DNA from: CAZTHM01 sp041946825 | GTDB lineage: Bacteria > Acidobacteriota > Terriglobia > UBA7540 | Reading direction: 5' to 3' | Length of the DNA stretch: 64,000 nt | Assembly: GCA_041946825.1 (NCBI GenBank) | Contig: JBHGBD010000001.1 | Span: forward strand, 496,001 to 560,000 | In this document: positions 8,948 to 16,905 of the stretch, one piece after another | Layout of the letters: each line of letters opens with the position of its first letter | How positions within the stretch are numbered: the stretch's first letter is position 1 | Position numbers and translations under genes: made by a program | Notes under the pieces: model-generated | Seen by the model: the letters and a program-made list of their open reading frames with translations, nothing else | What the model was told of the DNA's origin: nothing | Database searches by the model: none

Positions 8948-10054
8948 ATGCAGACCATGTACCGAGTTGCGGTGCTTCCGGGTGATGGGATCGGGCAAGA
9001 GGTCACGGCCGAGGCCGTGAAGGTCCTCAAGGCCGTGGAGGAAGTCCGAGGCCCGTCCTTCCGATTTCAAACCGGACTGATTGGCGGGGCGGCGCTCGAC
9101 GCCACGGCAGTTCCGCTCCCGGCGGAAACGATTTCCCTCTGCAACAACTCCCATGCCATCTTGCTCGGAGCAGTCGGCGGGCCGCAATGGGATACGAAGC
9201 GTCCTGAGCTCCGGCCAGAGCAGGGATTGCTCCAGCTTCGCCAACGTCAAGAACTCTATGTTAACCTGCGTCCGGCCAGGGTTCTGGATTCGCTGGTCGG
9301 CCTCTCGGCGCTCCGTCCAGACCGCGTGCGGGGGACGGACCTGGTGATCGTCCGGGAGCTTTTGGGAGGGATCTATTTCGGAAATCCCCGTGGGATCTTC
9401 GCCAAGAACGGCGAACGCATGGGGATCAATACGGAAGTCTACCGCGAACACGAAGTTGAACGAGTGGCGCACCGGGCATTCCAACTCGCGCGCCTGCGGC
9501 GACACAAGGTGACTTCTGTGGACAAGGCCAACGTGCTCGAGTGCTCCCGCCTCTGGCGCGACGTCGTGACGCGAATCGGGCGTTCTTATCCGGATGTCGA
9601 GCTTCAGCACCTGTACGTGGACAGTTGCGCCATGCAGCTGATTGACCGGCCCACGAGCTTCGACGTGGTTCTGACCAGCAACCTGTTTGGCGACATCCTC
9701 AGCGACGAAGCGGCCATGCTGACGGGTTCCATCGGCCTGCTGCCTTCCGCCAGCCTGGGCGAGCGGACGGCGCTCTATGAGCCCGTGCACGGCTCAGCGC
9801 CGGACATCGCGGGCCGCAACCGGGCGAATCCCATCGCCGCCATCGCTTCCGCGGCGCTGATGCTTCGCTACTCGTTCCGCATGGAAGCCGCCGCCGAGGC
9901 GGTTGAGACGGCTTTCGCCAAAGTTCTGAAGCGCGGTATGCGCACGGCGGAAATGCCTGGCCGCGGCCGCTCCGTTTCCACCTCCCGTATGGGCGACCTG
10001 ATTGCCGCCGAAACCAAGAAACTCCTCAAATCCTCCAAGTTCCGAAATTCGTAA
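8948..10054 (+). CDS. leuB: 3-isopropylmalate dehydrogenase
   Basis: 368 aa, typical of LeuB. It oxidatively decarboxylates 3-isopropylmalate with NAD+ in leucine synthesis. Visible marks: LPGDGIGQEV at the start, LLGAVGGPQWD, the substrate-binding LRPEQGLLQLR motif, VTSVDKANVLECSRLWRD with the catalytic Lys, and TSNLFGDILSDEAAMLTGSIGLLPSASL plus EPVHGSAPDIAG for metal and NAD binding. ATG at 8948 is used; ATG at 8957 (MYRVAVLPGDG) is equally plausible because no clear ribosome-binding site separates them. The short predicted leader suggests near-leaderless translation. It lies downstream of leuA but has its own promoter. Confidence 0.96.
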   Translation: MQTMYRVAVLPGDGIGQEVTAEAVKVLKAVEEVRGPSFRFQTGLIGGAALDATAVPLPAETISLCNNSHAILLGAVGGPQWDTKRPELRPEQGLLQLRQRQELYVNLRPARVLDSLVGLSALRPDRVRGTDLVIVRELLGGIYFGNPRGIFAKNGERMGINTEVYREHEVERVAHRAFQLARLRRHKVTSVDKANVLECSRLWRDVVTRIGRSYPDVELQHLYVDSCAMQLIDRPTSFDVVLTSNLFGDILSDEAAMLTGSIGLLPSASLGERTALYEPVHGSAPDIAGRNRANPIAAIASAALMLRYSFRMEAAAEAVETAFAKVLKRGMRTAEMPGRGRSVSTSRMGDLIAAETKKLLKSSKFRNS

Positions 10055-10151
10055 CTCCCTGGATTATGCGTTCCGTCTCCGGTGGCGTGTGGGGGCCGTG
10101 CACCGTACTGAGCCCGACGTTTTAGTGAAAGGGGATTCTTGATCGAGCCGG

Positions 10152-10502
10152 TCATTTCAGCGGCAGGAACTCTACCGAGTTAGCCCAATCTTCGAAGTTC
10201 GTAGCGCGGGCAATCACTTCCAAGTCGCGAACGAGCTGCCCAATCGTAATCTCCAACTGGGGAGCGTAGAGGACCCCCGCGAAGGGAATGGCGCGCCGTT
10301 GCCGGCGCGCGGCCTCGACCAGCAAGTCCGTATCTTGAGTCACGAGCACCCGGCGGAGTGCCAAGGCACGATCCAAGAGCTTCGAGTCGTCGAATTCGCC
10401 CGCGCCATCCTCTTGTGCGGTCAGTACATCCACGCCCCGCAGACGAAAGGCCGCGGCCACAGCCAAGGGAACATGAACATCCATGTACAGTGAGACACTC
10501 AA
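10152..10502 (-). CDS. DUF5615/VapC45-type PIN-like protein, putative toxin
   Basis: 116 aa. The N-terminal acidic patch YMDVHVPLAVAAAFRLRGVDVLTAQEDGAGEFDD and LVTQDTDLL resemble the metal-binding Asp positions of PIN-like DUF5615 (Mut7-C-like) nucleases. The gene uses TTG at 10502, whose bases overlap the TGA of the upstream gene (TTGA, 4-bp overlap). No ribosome-binding site is seen, so translational coupling is likely. Paired with a DUF433 protein it matches the common DUF433/DUF5615 toxin-antitoxin organisation. RNase activity is inferred from the family, not shown. Confidence 0.85.
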   Translation of the reverse strand: MSVSLYMDVHVPLAVAAAFRLRGVDVLTAQEDGAGEFDDSKLLDRALALRRVLVTQDTDLLVEAARRQRRAIPFAGVLYAPQLEITIGQLVRDLEVIARATNFEDWANSVEFLPLK

Positions 10503-10813
10503 GGTCGCGTTTTGTGGTTCATGAGCTTTTGCCGAAGCGAGGCATTGGCGACCTCAGGCCTGATCGCTTCTGCGTTCTTCCGACGTGCCTCGATTTCGGA
10601 ATCGAGCTTTTCCTGGTGGTCGTAATAGTAGGCCAAAGCAGCGTGAATCTGGGCGAGGGAAAGGTGTGGATGCTGGAAGTGAATCTCCTCAGGGCTCCAA
10701 CCGTAGGCAAGCTTGTCGAGCACCACTTCAATGACCTTGGTGTTGGCGCCTTTGATCTGCGCCACGCCCTGGTCGTCAATTTCGATATGGCTGGAAACAA
10801 CTTCGGTCGCCAC
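10499..10813 (-). CDS. DUF433 protein, putative antitoxin (VapB45-like)
   Basis: 104 aa. The DUF433 core is visible as DDQGVAQIKGANTKVIEVVLDKLAYGWSPEEIHFQHPHLSLAQIHAALAYYYDHQEKLD, a small helix-turn-helix module that usually acts as DNA-binding antitoxin and repressor for an adjacent DUF5615 PIN-like toxin. GTG at 10813 is preceded on the minus strand by AGGGGG. It is the first gene of a two-gene unit and overlaps the toxin gene by 4 bp. Autoregulation of the pair is expected from the family; no operator was identified. Confidence 0.85.
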   Translation of the reverse strand: MATEVVSSHIEIDDQGVAQIKGANTKVIEVVLDKLAYGWSPEEIHFQHPHLSLAQIHAALAYYYDHQEKLDSEIEARRKNAEAIRPEVANASLRQKLMNHKTRP

Positions 10814-10972
10814 GGCAATTGACCCCCTGCTCTCTCATCAGTCTAGCATACTCGCGGAGTGTGTGGGCGGCCGCCGCGCTCCACCGCAAGCGCAATGCTG
10901 GCCAGCGCCATGCCAAGCTTGCGGTTGCCATTCGCTCGCTAATTCTGAATAATGGCCGGCGGGATTGTGACC

Positions 10973-12751
10973 ATGCATCGATCGCTGATTCTGCTTTTAG
11001 TTTTGCTGGGGACGCTTATGCCTTCCAACAAATTCCGCGCTCAGGGTAAGGCGGAACCTTCCAAACACGAGCCACGCAAGTCGGCCACGACCGCGCTCGG
11101 CGCGGACCTGATTCTCCTGGACGGGAAAATCTGGACAGGCGAGCGAACTTCCAGCCGCGCCCGACGAGGATCGACCGTCGGTTTCGCCCAAGCCGTGGCT
11201 ATTGGGGGCGGACGGATTCTGGAGGTCGGAACCAACGAGCAAGCGCTTCGCTACGCCGGGGGCGCCACCCAGGTCATTCGACTTGGCGGGCGACTTGTGA
11301 CCCCCGGGTTCATTGACAGTCATGTCCACTTCATCGGCGGAGGATTTCAGCTCCTCCGACTTGATTTGAAGAACTGCAAAAGTGAATCCGAGTTCACCCG
11401 CCTCATCGCTGAGAGGGCCAAGAAACTTTCCCCCGGCCAGTGGATTCTGGGAGGCAACTGGGACGAGCAGGCATGGCCTTCGGCCGAGATGCCCACGCGC
11501 TGGATGATCGACGAGGTTACGCCCCGGAATCCGGTCTTGATCAGCCGGTATGATGGGCACGCGGCGCTGGCAAATTCATTGGCGCTGAAGCTTGCCGGCG
11601 TTACGCGTGACACGCGCGAGCCGGCGGGAGGCGTCATCGTCCGCGATGCGCGCTCGGGCGAGCCCACCGGTGTACTGAAAGACGCGGCGGAGGGTCTGGT
11701 GGCGCGCGCCGTTCCGCGGCCTACGGCCCTTCAGATGGAAGAAGCTCTCAAGGCTGCGCTGGCGGAAGCGGCGCGCGTGGGCGTGACATCGGTTCATAAC
11801 ATCAGCGCCGACACCGAGACCCCAGGCGGGACGTTCGCAAGCGAAATCGCATTGCTTCGCCGCGCCGAGCGTGAAGGCTGGCTCACCGTCCGTCTTTATG
11901 AAATCACTCCTATCGCCCACTGGAAGCGGCTGGCGGAGGCGGGAATTTCGCAAGGCGTGGGGAGCGAATTCTTGAAACTTGGCGCCGTAAAGGGTTTCGC
12001 CGACGGCTCGCTGGGTTCGGGAACGGCCTGGATGTTCGAGCCTTTCGACGACCAGCCGGATAACCGTGGCCTGCCGATGCAAATCATGAACCCGCCATCG
12101 ACCATGGAGGAATTGATCCGCGGCGCAACGGAGGCGGGTATTCAAACCTGCATTCATGCCATCGGTGACCGCGCGGTCGCCGAAATGCTGGACCTCTATT
12201 CGCGCGCCGGCGGTGCCGAGGCCGCTCGCTACCGGTTTCGCATCGAGCACGCGCAGCATGTTCGAGCTCGGGACTTCGCGCGCTTCGGGAAGTTCGGCGT
12301 TGTCGCCTCGATGCAGCCCTACCACGCCATTGACGACGGCCGCTGGGCGGAAAAACGCCTGGGGCACGAGCGCTCGCGTACCAGCTATGCTTGGCGGTCG
12401 ATGTTGAAAGCCGGCGCGCCACTAGCCTTCGGGTCGGACTGGCCGGTGGCGCCGCTCGATCCTCTGTTGGGAATCTACGCGGCGGTGACGCGCGCCACGC
12501 TCGACGGCAAGCATCCCGAAGGCTGGTTCCCTGAAGAGCGGCTGACCGTTGAAGAGGCATTGCGCGCTTTCACTTCCGGCGGCGCCTTCGCCGCCTTCGA
12601 AGAAGGCCAAAAGGGAACGATCACGCGCGGAAAGCTCGCCGACCTGGTTGTGCTTTCCGATGACCTCTTCGAGATTCCGTCTCAGAGGATCAAAGGTGGG
12701 CATGTCGTCTTGACGGTGGTGGGCGGCAGGGTGGTTTATCAGAAGCTGTAG
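10973..12751 (+). CDS. Exported metal-dependent amidohydrolase (YtcJ-like, amidohydrolase 3 family)
   Basis: 592 aa from ATG 10973, chosen because it starts a signal-peptide-like segment (MHRSLILLLVLLGTLMPSNK); an in-frame ATG at 10952 is possible. Family landmarks: RLVTPGFIDSHVHFIGGG near residue 117 with the HxH metal pair, NWDEQAWP, FADGSLGSGTAWM, IHAIGDRAV, RIEHAQHV and a late FGSDWPVAPLDP near residue 486. These enzymes hydrolyse amide or related C-N bonds in small molecules, but substrates of this subgroup are mostly unknown. The location is probably periplasmic. It stands alone, with the next gene on the opposite strand. Confidence 0.9.
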   Translation: MHRSLILLLVLLGTLMPSNKFRAQGKAEPSKHEPRKSATTALGADLILLDGKIWTGERTSSRARRGSTVGFAQAVAIGGGRILEVGTNEQALRYAGGATQVIRLGGRLVTPGFIDSHVHFIGGGFQLLRLDLKNCKSESEFTRLIAERAKKLSPGQWILGGNWDEQAWPSAEMPTRWMIDEVTPRNPVLISRYDGHAALANSLALKLAGVTRDTREPAGGVIVRDARSGEPTGVLKDAAEGLVARAVPRPTALQMEEALKAALAEAARVGVTSVHNISADTETPGGTFASEIALLRRAEREGWLTVRLYEITPIAHWKRLAEAGISQGVGSEFLKLGAVKGFADGSLGSGTAWMFEPFDDQPDNRGLPMQIMNPPSTMEELIRGATEAGIQTCIHAIGDRAVAEMLDLYSRAGGAEAARYRFRIEHAQHVRARDFARFGKFGVVASMQPYHAIDDGRWAEKRLGHERSRTSYAWRSMLKAGAPLAFGSDWPVAPLDPLLGIYAAVTRATLDGKHPEGWFPEERLTVEEALRAFTSGGAFAAFEEGQKGTITRGKLADLVVLSDDLFEIPSQRIKGGHVVLTVVGGRVVYQKL

Positions 12752-12754
12752 CGG

Positions 12755-13300
12755 CTACTCGACGAGCTTGCGCAGCTCCAACCCGAATCCGGGCAGAAGG
12801 GGTGAGGTAAGAGCGTCAGAAGGCTGGAGCTTTTCAACGAGGTCAAATCCGCCGCCAGAGCGTCTATAGATCTCAGCCGTGCAGGCCTCGGGGTCAACGA
12901 TCCAATATTCCAGGACGCCATAGCGGGCATAGAGTTTGAGCTTTGTCGTCCGGTCAATTTCCGCCGTGCTTTCCGAAAGGACTTCAACTACCAAGTCTGG
13001 GGCGCCTTGGACGTTCTTTTCAGTCAGCACGTTTGAGCGGTCTCGGGAAACATACAGGATGTCCGGCTCCACGACGTCAAAGCGAGAGAACACAACATCG
13101 AACGGCGCGGGGTAAACCTCACCCGAGCCCTGCTTCTTAACAAACTCGTTCAAATAATAGACCAGGTTGCTCACGACTTTCTGGTGCGGACGTCGGGGGG
13201 AGGGGGTCACGAAGAGTTCTCCGTCGATGATCTCGTAGCGCTTCCCGTCGCTCGGAAGTAGGCAATAGTCTTCGTAGGTAAGGCGGGTATCGATCGGCAC
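12755..13300 (-). CDS. Uma2-family (DUF820) endonuclease-like protein
   Basis: 181 aa, full length for the family. Uma2 proteins have a PD-(D/E)XK restriction-endonuclease-like fold, often occur in many copies per genome, and their role is unsettled. Visible signature: TYEDYCLLPSDGKRYEIIDGELFVTPSP, then VVEPDILYVSRDR, GAPDLVVEVLSEST, KLKLYARYGVLEYWIVDPE. The Asp, Glu and Lys of the nuclease core are retained. GTG at 13300 is the start. It ends 3 bp after the convergent amidohydrolase gene. No partner gene suggests a process. Confidence 0.9.
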   Translation of the reverse strand: MPIDTRLTYEDYCLLPSDGKRYEIIDGELFVTPSPRRPHQKVVSNLVYYLNEFVKKQGSGEVYPAPFDVVFSRFDVVEPDILYVSRDRSNVLTEKNVQGAPDLVVEVLSESTAEIDRTTKLKLYARYGVLEYWIVDPEACTAEIYRRSGGGFDLVEKLQPSDALTSPLLPGFGLELRKLVE

Positions 13301-13462
13301 AGGGATATTCTAACACCGAGCCGGAACGATTTCAGTTTTCCAGCCTCGGGGATTGCACTCGACTTCAGCACGCGCTAAGATTTGCTTCGAGCAGGGGCAG
13401 GGGCTTCAGGGGAAGGGGGATGCCAGCGCCCACCCGACCTCTGCCCGGGAACGGAGCCCGTC

Positions 13463-13975
13463 ATGTGGTGGGAGAAGAAACCTCGGCCTGAAACCATGCC
13501 ACAACCGCACTCGGGGCTCGCTCCGACTGAGACTTCAGAAATGGAAGACCCTATGACGAATCTAGCATCCCGAGCTTCTGAACCCGCTCCGGCCCTCCAT
13601 GACCAGACGATGCTTGGGAAGTCGGTTGTACTTCGCGGGGACTTGGCAGGTAAAGAGGACCTTCTGATCGAAGGCCAGGTGGAGGGAACAATTAACGTCC
13701 CGGAACACTGTGTGACGGTGGGCGCCCACGGCCAGGTGAAAGCCGAAATCCAGGCGCGCCAGGTGGTCGTCCTGGGCTCGGTGACGGGAAATATTTCCGC
13801 GCGCGAGCGAATCGAGATCCGGAAGACGGGCCAGGTGGTCGGCGACCTGGTGGCGGCTGCCGTGGCGATCGAGGGCGGCGCATTCCTGAAGGGAAGCATT
13901 GATATCGTGCGCGAGCAGAATCAGGATGCCTCGGGCTCGCTGGCCGCTTCTGCCGCGTACAAGGCTGGCGCCTGA
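13463..13975 (+). CDS. Bactofilin (polymer-forming cytoskeletal protein)
   Basis: 170 aa. ATG at 13463 (MWWEKKPRPETMPQ...) with GGAG six bases upstream is preferred to an earlier in-frame ATG at 13382 that adds a low-complexity leader. The central right-handed beta-helix of the DUF583/bactofilin family is seen as TMLGKSVVLRGDLAGKEDLLIEGQVEGTINVPEHCVTVGAHGQVKAEIQARQVVVLGSVTGNISARERIEI, with disordered N- and C-terminal tails. Bactofilins polymerise without nucleotide and help organise cell shape or envelope functions at the membrane. No peptidase or wall gene is adjacent to suggest a specific task. Confidence 0.92.
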   Translation: MWWEKKPRPETMPQPHSGLAPTETSEMEDPMTNLASRASEPAPALHDQTMLGKSVVLRGDLAGKEDLLIEGQVEGTINVPEHCVTVGAHGQVKAEIQARQVVVLGSVTGNISARERIEIRKTGQVVGDLVAAAVAIEGGAFLKGSIDIVREQNQDASGSLAASAAYKAGA

Positions 13976-14044
13976 AGCCGGTCGTGGTGGATTATTGGTC
14001 TCGCGCTGGCCGCGTGTGCCTCCGGGTTAGCCCTGAAGATCTCC

Positions 14045-14662
14045 ATGCCAGGTCAGTCTCCCAAACATCCTGGGCAAGCTCCCGCCGCTGTACCCGCCAG
14101 CCCGGCACTGGAATGGCTGTGGAAGTATCTTCGCGATATCCCGCATCCCGAGATCCTCGACTGCGGCCCCGTGTCGCCATCCAGCGTGGACATCTATCTC
14201 CGGCGCGGCGCCAAGATTCATGTCGCAGATCTCATCACCCCCAGTCTCAACAGCCTGGGGAATTACTGGAACCGCAGCGCCAAGGTACCGGTGTTTGAAA
14301 CTGCGAAATTCCTCGAGCAACTTCCCGCGTTTCCGGCCGAGTCGCTTTCCACAATTTTTGGCTGGCACCTGCTCGATTTGCTGCCGCGCGAGGCGTTGCC
14401 CGACCTGATGGAGCGCTGGCTGGCGAGCCTTCAGCCCGGCGGCGTGCTGTTCTGCCTTTTGCGGGAGCCCAAACTCGCGGCAGGCGCCGAAATGATGTGG
14501 TGGCTCGTGAACCTGAATTTGCTTGCGTCCGACCCGGAAGGCCGCAAACCCTTTCCTCACCCCCCCGTCACTAACCGCGAGATGGAGCGGCTCGCTCCCC
14601 AGTGCAGCGTGAAGACCTTCCTGACGCGTTCCGGCCGCCGAGAAGTGCTGATCGTCAAGTAA
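14045..14662 (+). CDS. Class I methyltransferase-like protein with degraded SAM motif
   Basis: 205 aa, cytoplasmic. The layout resembles a Rossmann methyltransferase: ILDCGPVSPSSVDIYLRRGAKIHVADL at the place of motif I, FGWHLLDLLPREALPDLMERWLASLQPGGVLFCLL matching the post-motif IV/V region, and a C-terminal RREVLIVK strand. The usual GxGxG loop is replaced by CGPVSPSS, so SAM binding is doubtful. It follows the bactofilin gene by about 70 bp in the same direction and may be co-transcribed. It could be a non-catalytic or highly diverged methyltransferase fold; assignment is by pattern only. Confidence 0.6.
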   Translation: MPGQSPKHPGQAPAAVPASPALEWLWKYLRDIPHPEILDCGPVSPSSVDIYLRRGAKIHVADLITPSLNSLGNYWNRSAKVPVFETAKFLEQLPAFPAESLSTIFGWHLLDLLPREALPDLMERWLASLQPGGVLFCLLREPKLAAGAEMMWWLVNLNLLASDPEGRKPFPHPPVTNREMERLAPQCSVKTFLTRSGRREVLIVK

Positions 14663-14775
14663 CAGGGCCGTGGACAACCCCCCGAGATGGGGCTGCCGGT
14701 ATTGACGCGCCTGGGCAAACCTGCGAGAGTGGGAAGGCATCCATGCAGAGGAGCAGAATCGTCAGGAGGCAGGGA

Positions 14776-15726
14776 ATGAAGAAGTTCGGTGTTTATTGCG
14801 GGGCAATCGTCGTTGCGGCGTTGGCGATACCGACAGCGGCGCAGGGACAGGATCTCGTCAAGGAATCTCTGACGGGATTTTCGCCGCAGACCGTGCGCAT
14901 CGAATATTCGCGCCTCAGCAAGCTCCGCACGGTGCCCAATTACCAGAGTCTTCGGCAGCGCTTTGTCGGCCCGCGACTGCGAGCCCTCGAGGAGTCATTC
15001 GCCAAGCTCGGCGTGCAAGAGGACGACATCGACGAAATCGTGCTGGGCTGGCGGCCGGGCTCGTCGATGATGGAACTTGAGGGCATGGTGGCCGGACGCT
15101 TTAACGTCAGGGAGATTTCGAATCGCGCCTCGGCAGCGGGGGTTTCGCCCACAACGATCGGCGGCCTTCCGGCCTTCTGCCTGGGAACGGACTCCGCGGC
15201 GAACTGCGTGGTGGTGATTCAGAACTCGCTGGGCGCTTTCGGGCCGCAAGAATCGGTTGCTTCCATGCTGGAATCGCGCCAAGGCCAGGCGCCCGGGCTG
15301 GCCACCAACGAGCGCTTTGCCAAGCTGGTCAATGAAACCCGGAAAGATTCGCCAATCTGGGGCGTGGCGATAGGCGATTCGGTCGGGGATTTCTTCCGTG
15401 CCTGGATGCCGACCCAGGGGGGCCTGGATTGGAGCCGGGCGTTCCAGTCGGTCGAGGCTCTCACCTACAATATCAATACGGGCGACCGCGTCAGCCTGGA
15501 TGCCAAACTGGATTGTGATTCCCCGCAATCCGCGCAAAGCACTCGCCAGATCTTTGAAGGTCTGAAGATGTTCCAGCAGATGGCCTGGCAGAATACGAAT
15601 CCCAACAAGCCCAATCCTTTCCAGGCTGTCGAGATCAGCCAGGACGACCAGAGGGTCACGCTCCGTATGACCACCAATTACGCGGACCTCGATGCCTTCG
15701 CTCTTCCGGGCGGAGCCGGGAACTGA
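14776..15726 (+). CDS. Exported hypothetical protein, 316 aa
   Basis: Family not recognised. ATG at 14776 is supported by AGGAGG six bases upstream and starts a signal peptide (MKKFGVYCGAIVVAALAIPTAAQG). An upstream in-frame start at 14602 would overlap the preceding gene and lacks this support. The mature part has a two-domain feel: RIEYSRLSKLRTVPNYQSLRQRFVGPRL, DDIDEIVLGWRPGSS, a paired segment around FCLGTDSAANCVVVIQNSLGAFG with two Cys, and a C-terminal region (EALTYNINTGDRVSLDAKLDCD, QDDQRVTLRMTTNY). It is probably periplasmic. It may form a unit with the methyltransferase-like gene. Confidence 0.7.
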   Translation: MKKFGVYCGAIVVAALAIPTAAQGQDLVKESLTGFSPQTVRIEYSRLSKLRTVPNYQSLRQRFVGPRLRALEESFAKLGVQEDDIDEIVLGWRPGSSMMELEGMVAGRFNVREISNRASAAGVSPTTIGGLPAFCLGTDSAANCVVVIQNSLGAFGPQESVASMLESRQGQAPGLATNERFAKLVNETRKDSPIWGVAIGDSVGDFFRAWMPTQGGLDWSRAFQSVEALTYNINTGDRVSLDAKLDCDSPQSAQSTRQIFEGLKMFQQMAWQNTNPNKPNPFQAVEISQDDQRVTLRMTTNYADLDAFALPGGAGN

Positions 15727-15763
15727 GGGTTTCCTGCAGGGTATTCCGGACTGCCGGGGCTGC

Positions 15764-16861
15764 TCAGGCGGGATTCGCCGCGGCGGGTTCTTCCTCGCGG
15801 AACAATTCCACGTGCACAGGGCGGGCGTCGACAACCAGCGTAGCGCCCGTCAAGCCTTTGTCCTCGATGCGCACATCTTTGCCCACGCCGGGCGAGTCGA
15901 ACCATTGCTGCCTGGCGGAACAAGCTGAGTGAAGCCATTCGGAAACCCGCGCCGAATCCACGGCGGAGGTTTTTTCGGGGGGATTCTCAAGAGCATCCGC
16001 GGCATAGCTCTTGATGAGTTTTGTCCATAGCTTCATGAGCGTGACGGGTTTATCAAACAAGTCCGCCCCCGCAATCTTGCCGTGAATGGCGAAAACCGCG
16101 CCATTGCATCCCTCGCGCGCCGGCAGGGCGCCCAAAACCTGCTCGAAATTCTTCGCATAGTTCTCGTAGAAATCGTGCAGCGCGCTCGAAGAAGAATGCG
16201 TTCCCGTGCTGGTCATCTTCCGCGCGATTTCGCCCCAGACCGCGCCTTGATCGGCTTGTGGCGCGCCGCTGGCGCGGTAGCTCCCCGTGACCTGTCTCGA
16301 CATCATGGCGCGCAGGTTGTGGTGCGACGAACTCGCCCCGCTCGCGAAGCGGCTGCTCTTGTATCCCCAACGGCCGGACTCGACGCAGGTGACCGGGATC
16401 GGCATGTCGCCCTTGGCGGGAACCAGCATGCTGGCGTTGAGCACGCGATTCTGCTTGCCTCCCACCAATTCCTCGCCGGCCATCAGAAACACCATATGCT
16501 CCGATTTGTTGGTTACCTTGAGCGCCGGAACTGTGCCGCCGGAACTGACCTCGGTGACTTCCAGGATGTTCTGAAGGAGGGCCTCATCGAGCGTCACGTA
16601 GTCGTGGCCATCGCGCACCGGCCAGCGCAGGTCAAAGACCTGCAATCCCGCCGCTTGACGGACTCCCACCACTTCGGCGTTCGACAACTCTTCCAGAACG
16701 TTGGGGTTTGACATGGCGGTTACGCTCCCGTGTGCGGACTTCACTTGAAGTGTAACGCTCCCCGCCGTGCCGGTCAAATGACGATTGCCGCCCTGATGTG
16801 CCAAACTGAAGCCCGCCGCTACCAGAGCCATGGCGGACCATAAACCGATAGCGCGTCGCAC
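15764..16861 (-). CDS. ARPP/DUF6569-like protein, possibly exported
   Basis: 365 aa if GTG at 16861 is used, which yields a signal-like segment (GLWSAMALVAAGFSLAHQG). ATG at 16714 (MSNPNVLEELSN) has a GGGAG motif upstream and gives a 316-residue cytosolic form, so the start is uncertain. The body resembles the ARPP-1 (DUF6569) domain: DYVTLDEALLQNILEVTEVSSGGTVPALKVTNKSEHMVFLMAGEELVGGKQNRVLNASMLVPA, PIPVTCVESGRWGYKS, GCNGAVFAIHGKIAGADLFDKP. The biochemical role of this domain is unknown; it is linked by genome context to ADP-ribose or phosphatase systems in other bacteria. It converges on the 14776 gene. Confidence 0.75.
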   Translation of the reverse strand: MRRAIGLWSAMALVAAGFSLAHQGGNRHLTGTAGSVTLQVKSAHGSVTAMSNPNVLEELSNAEVVGVRQAAGLQVFDLRWPVRDGHDYVTLDEALLQNILEVTEVSSGGTVPALKVTNKSEHMVFLMAGEELVGGKQNRVLNASMLVPAKGDMPIPVTCVESGRWGYKSSRFASGASSSHHNLRAMMSRQVTGSYRASGAPQADQGAVWGEIARKMTSTGTHSSSSALHDFYENYAKNFEQVLGALPAREGCNGAVFAIHGKIAGADLFDKPVTLMKLWTKLIKSYAADALENPPEKTSAVDSARVSEWLHSACSARQQWFDSPGVGKDVRIEDKGLTGATLVVDARPVHVELFREEEPAAANPA

Positions 16862-16905
16862 TTTGAAGCGATAAGCTCAAGCGCGCATCAAGGCAGGAGA
16901 GGCCC

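Noticed and set aside
14602..14775. Longer N-terminus for the exported protein at 14776
   Set aside because: It would overlap the preceding gene by 61 bp and lose the AGGAGG-supported start and the signal peptide.
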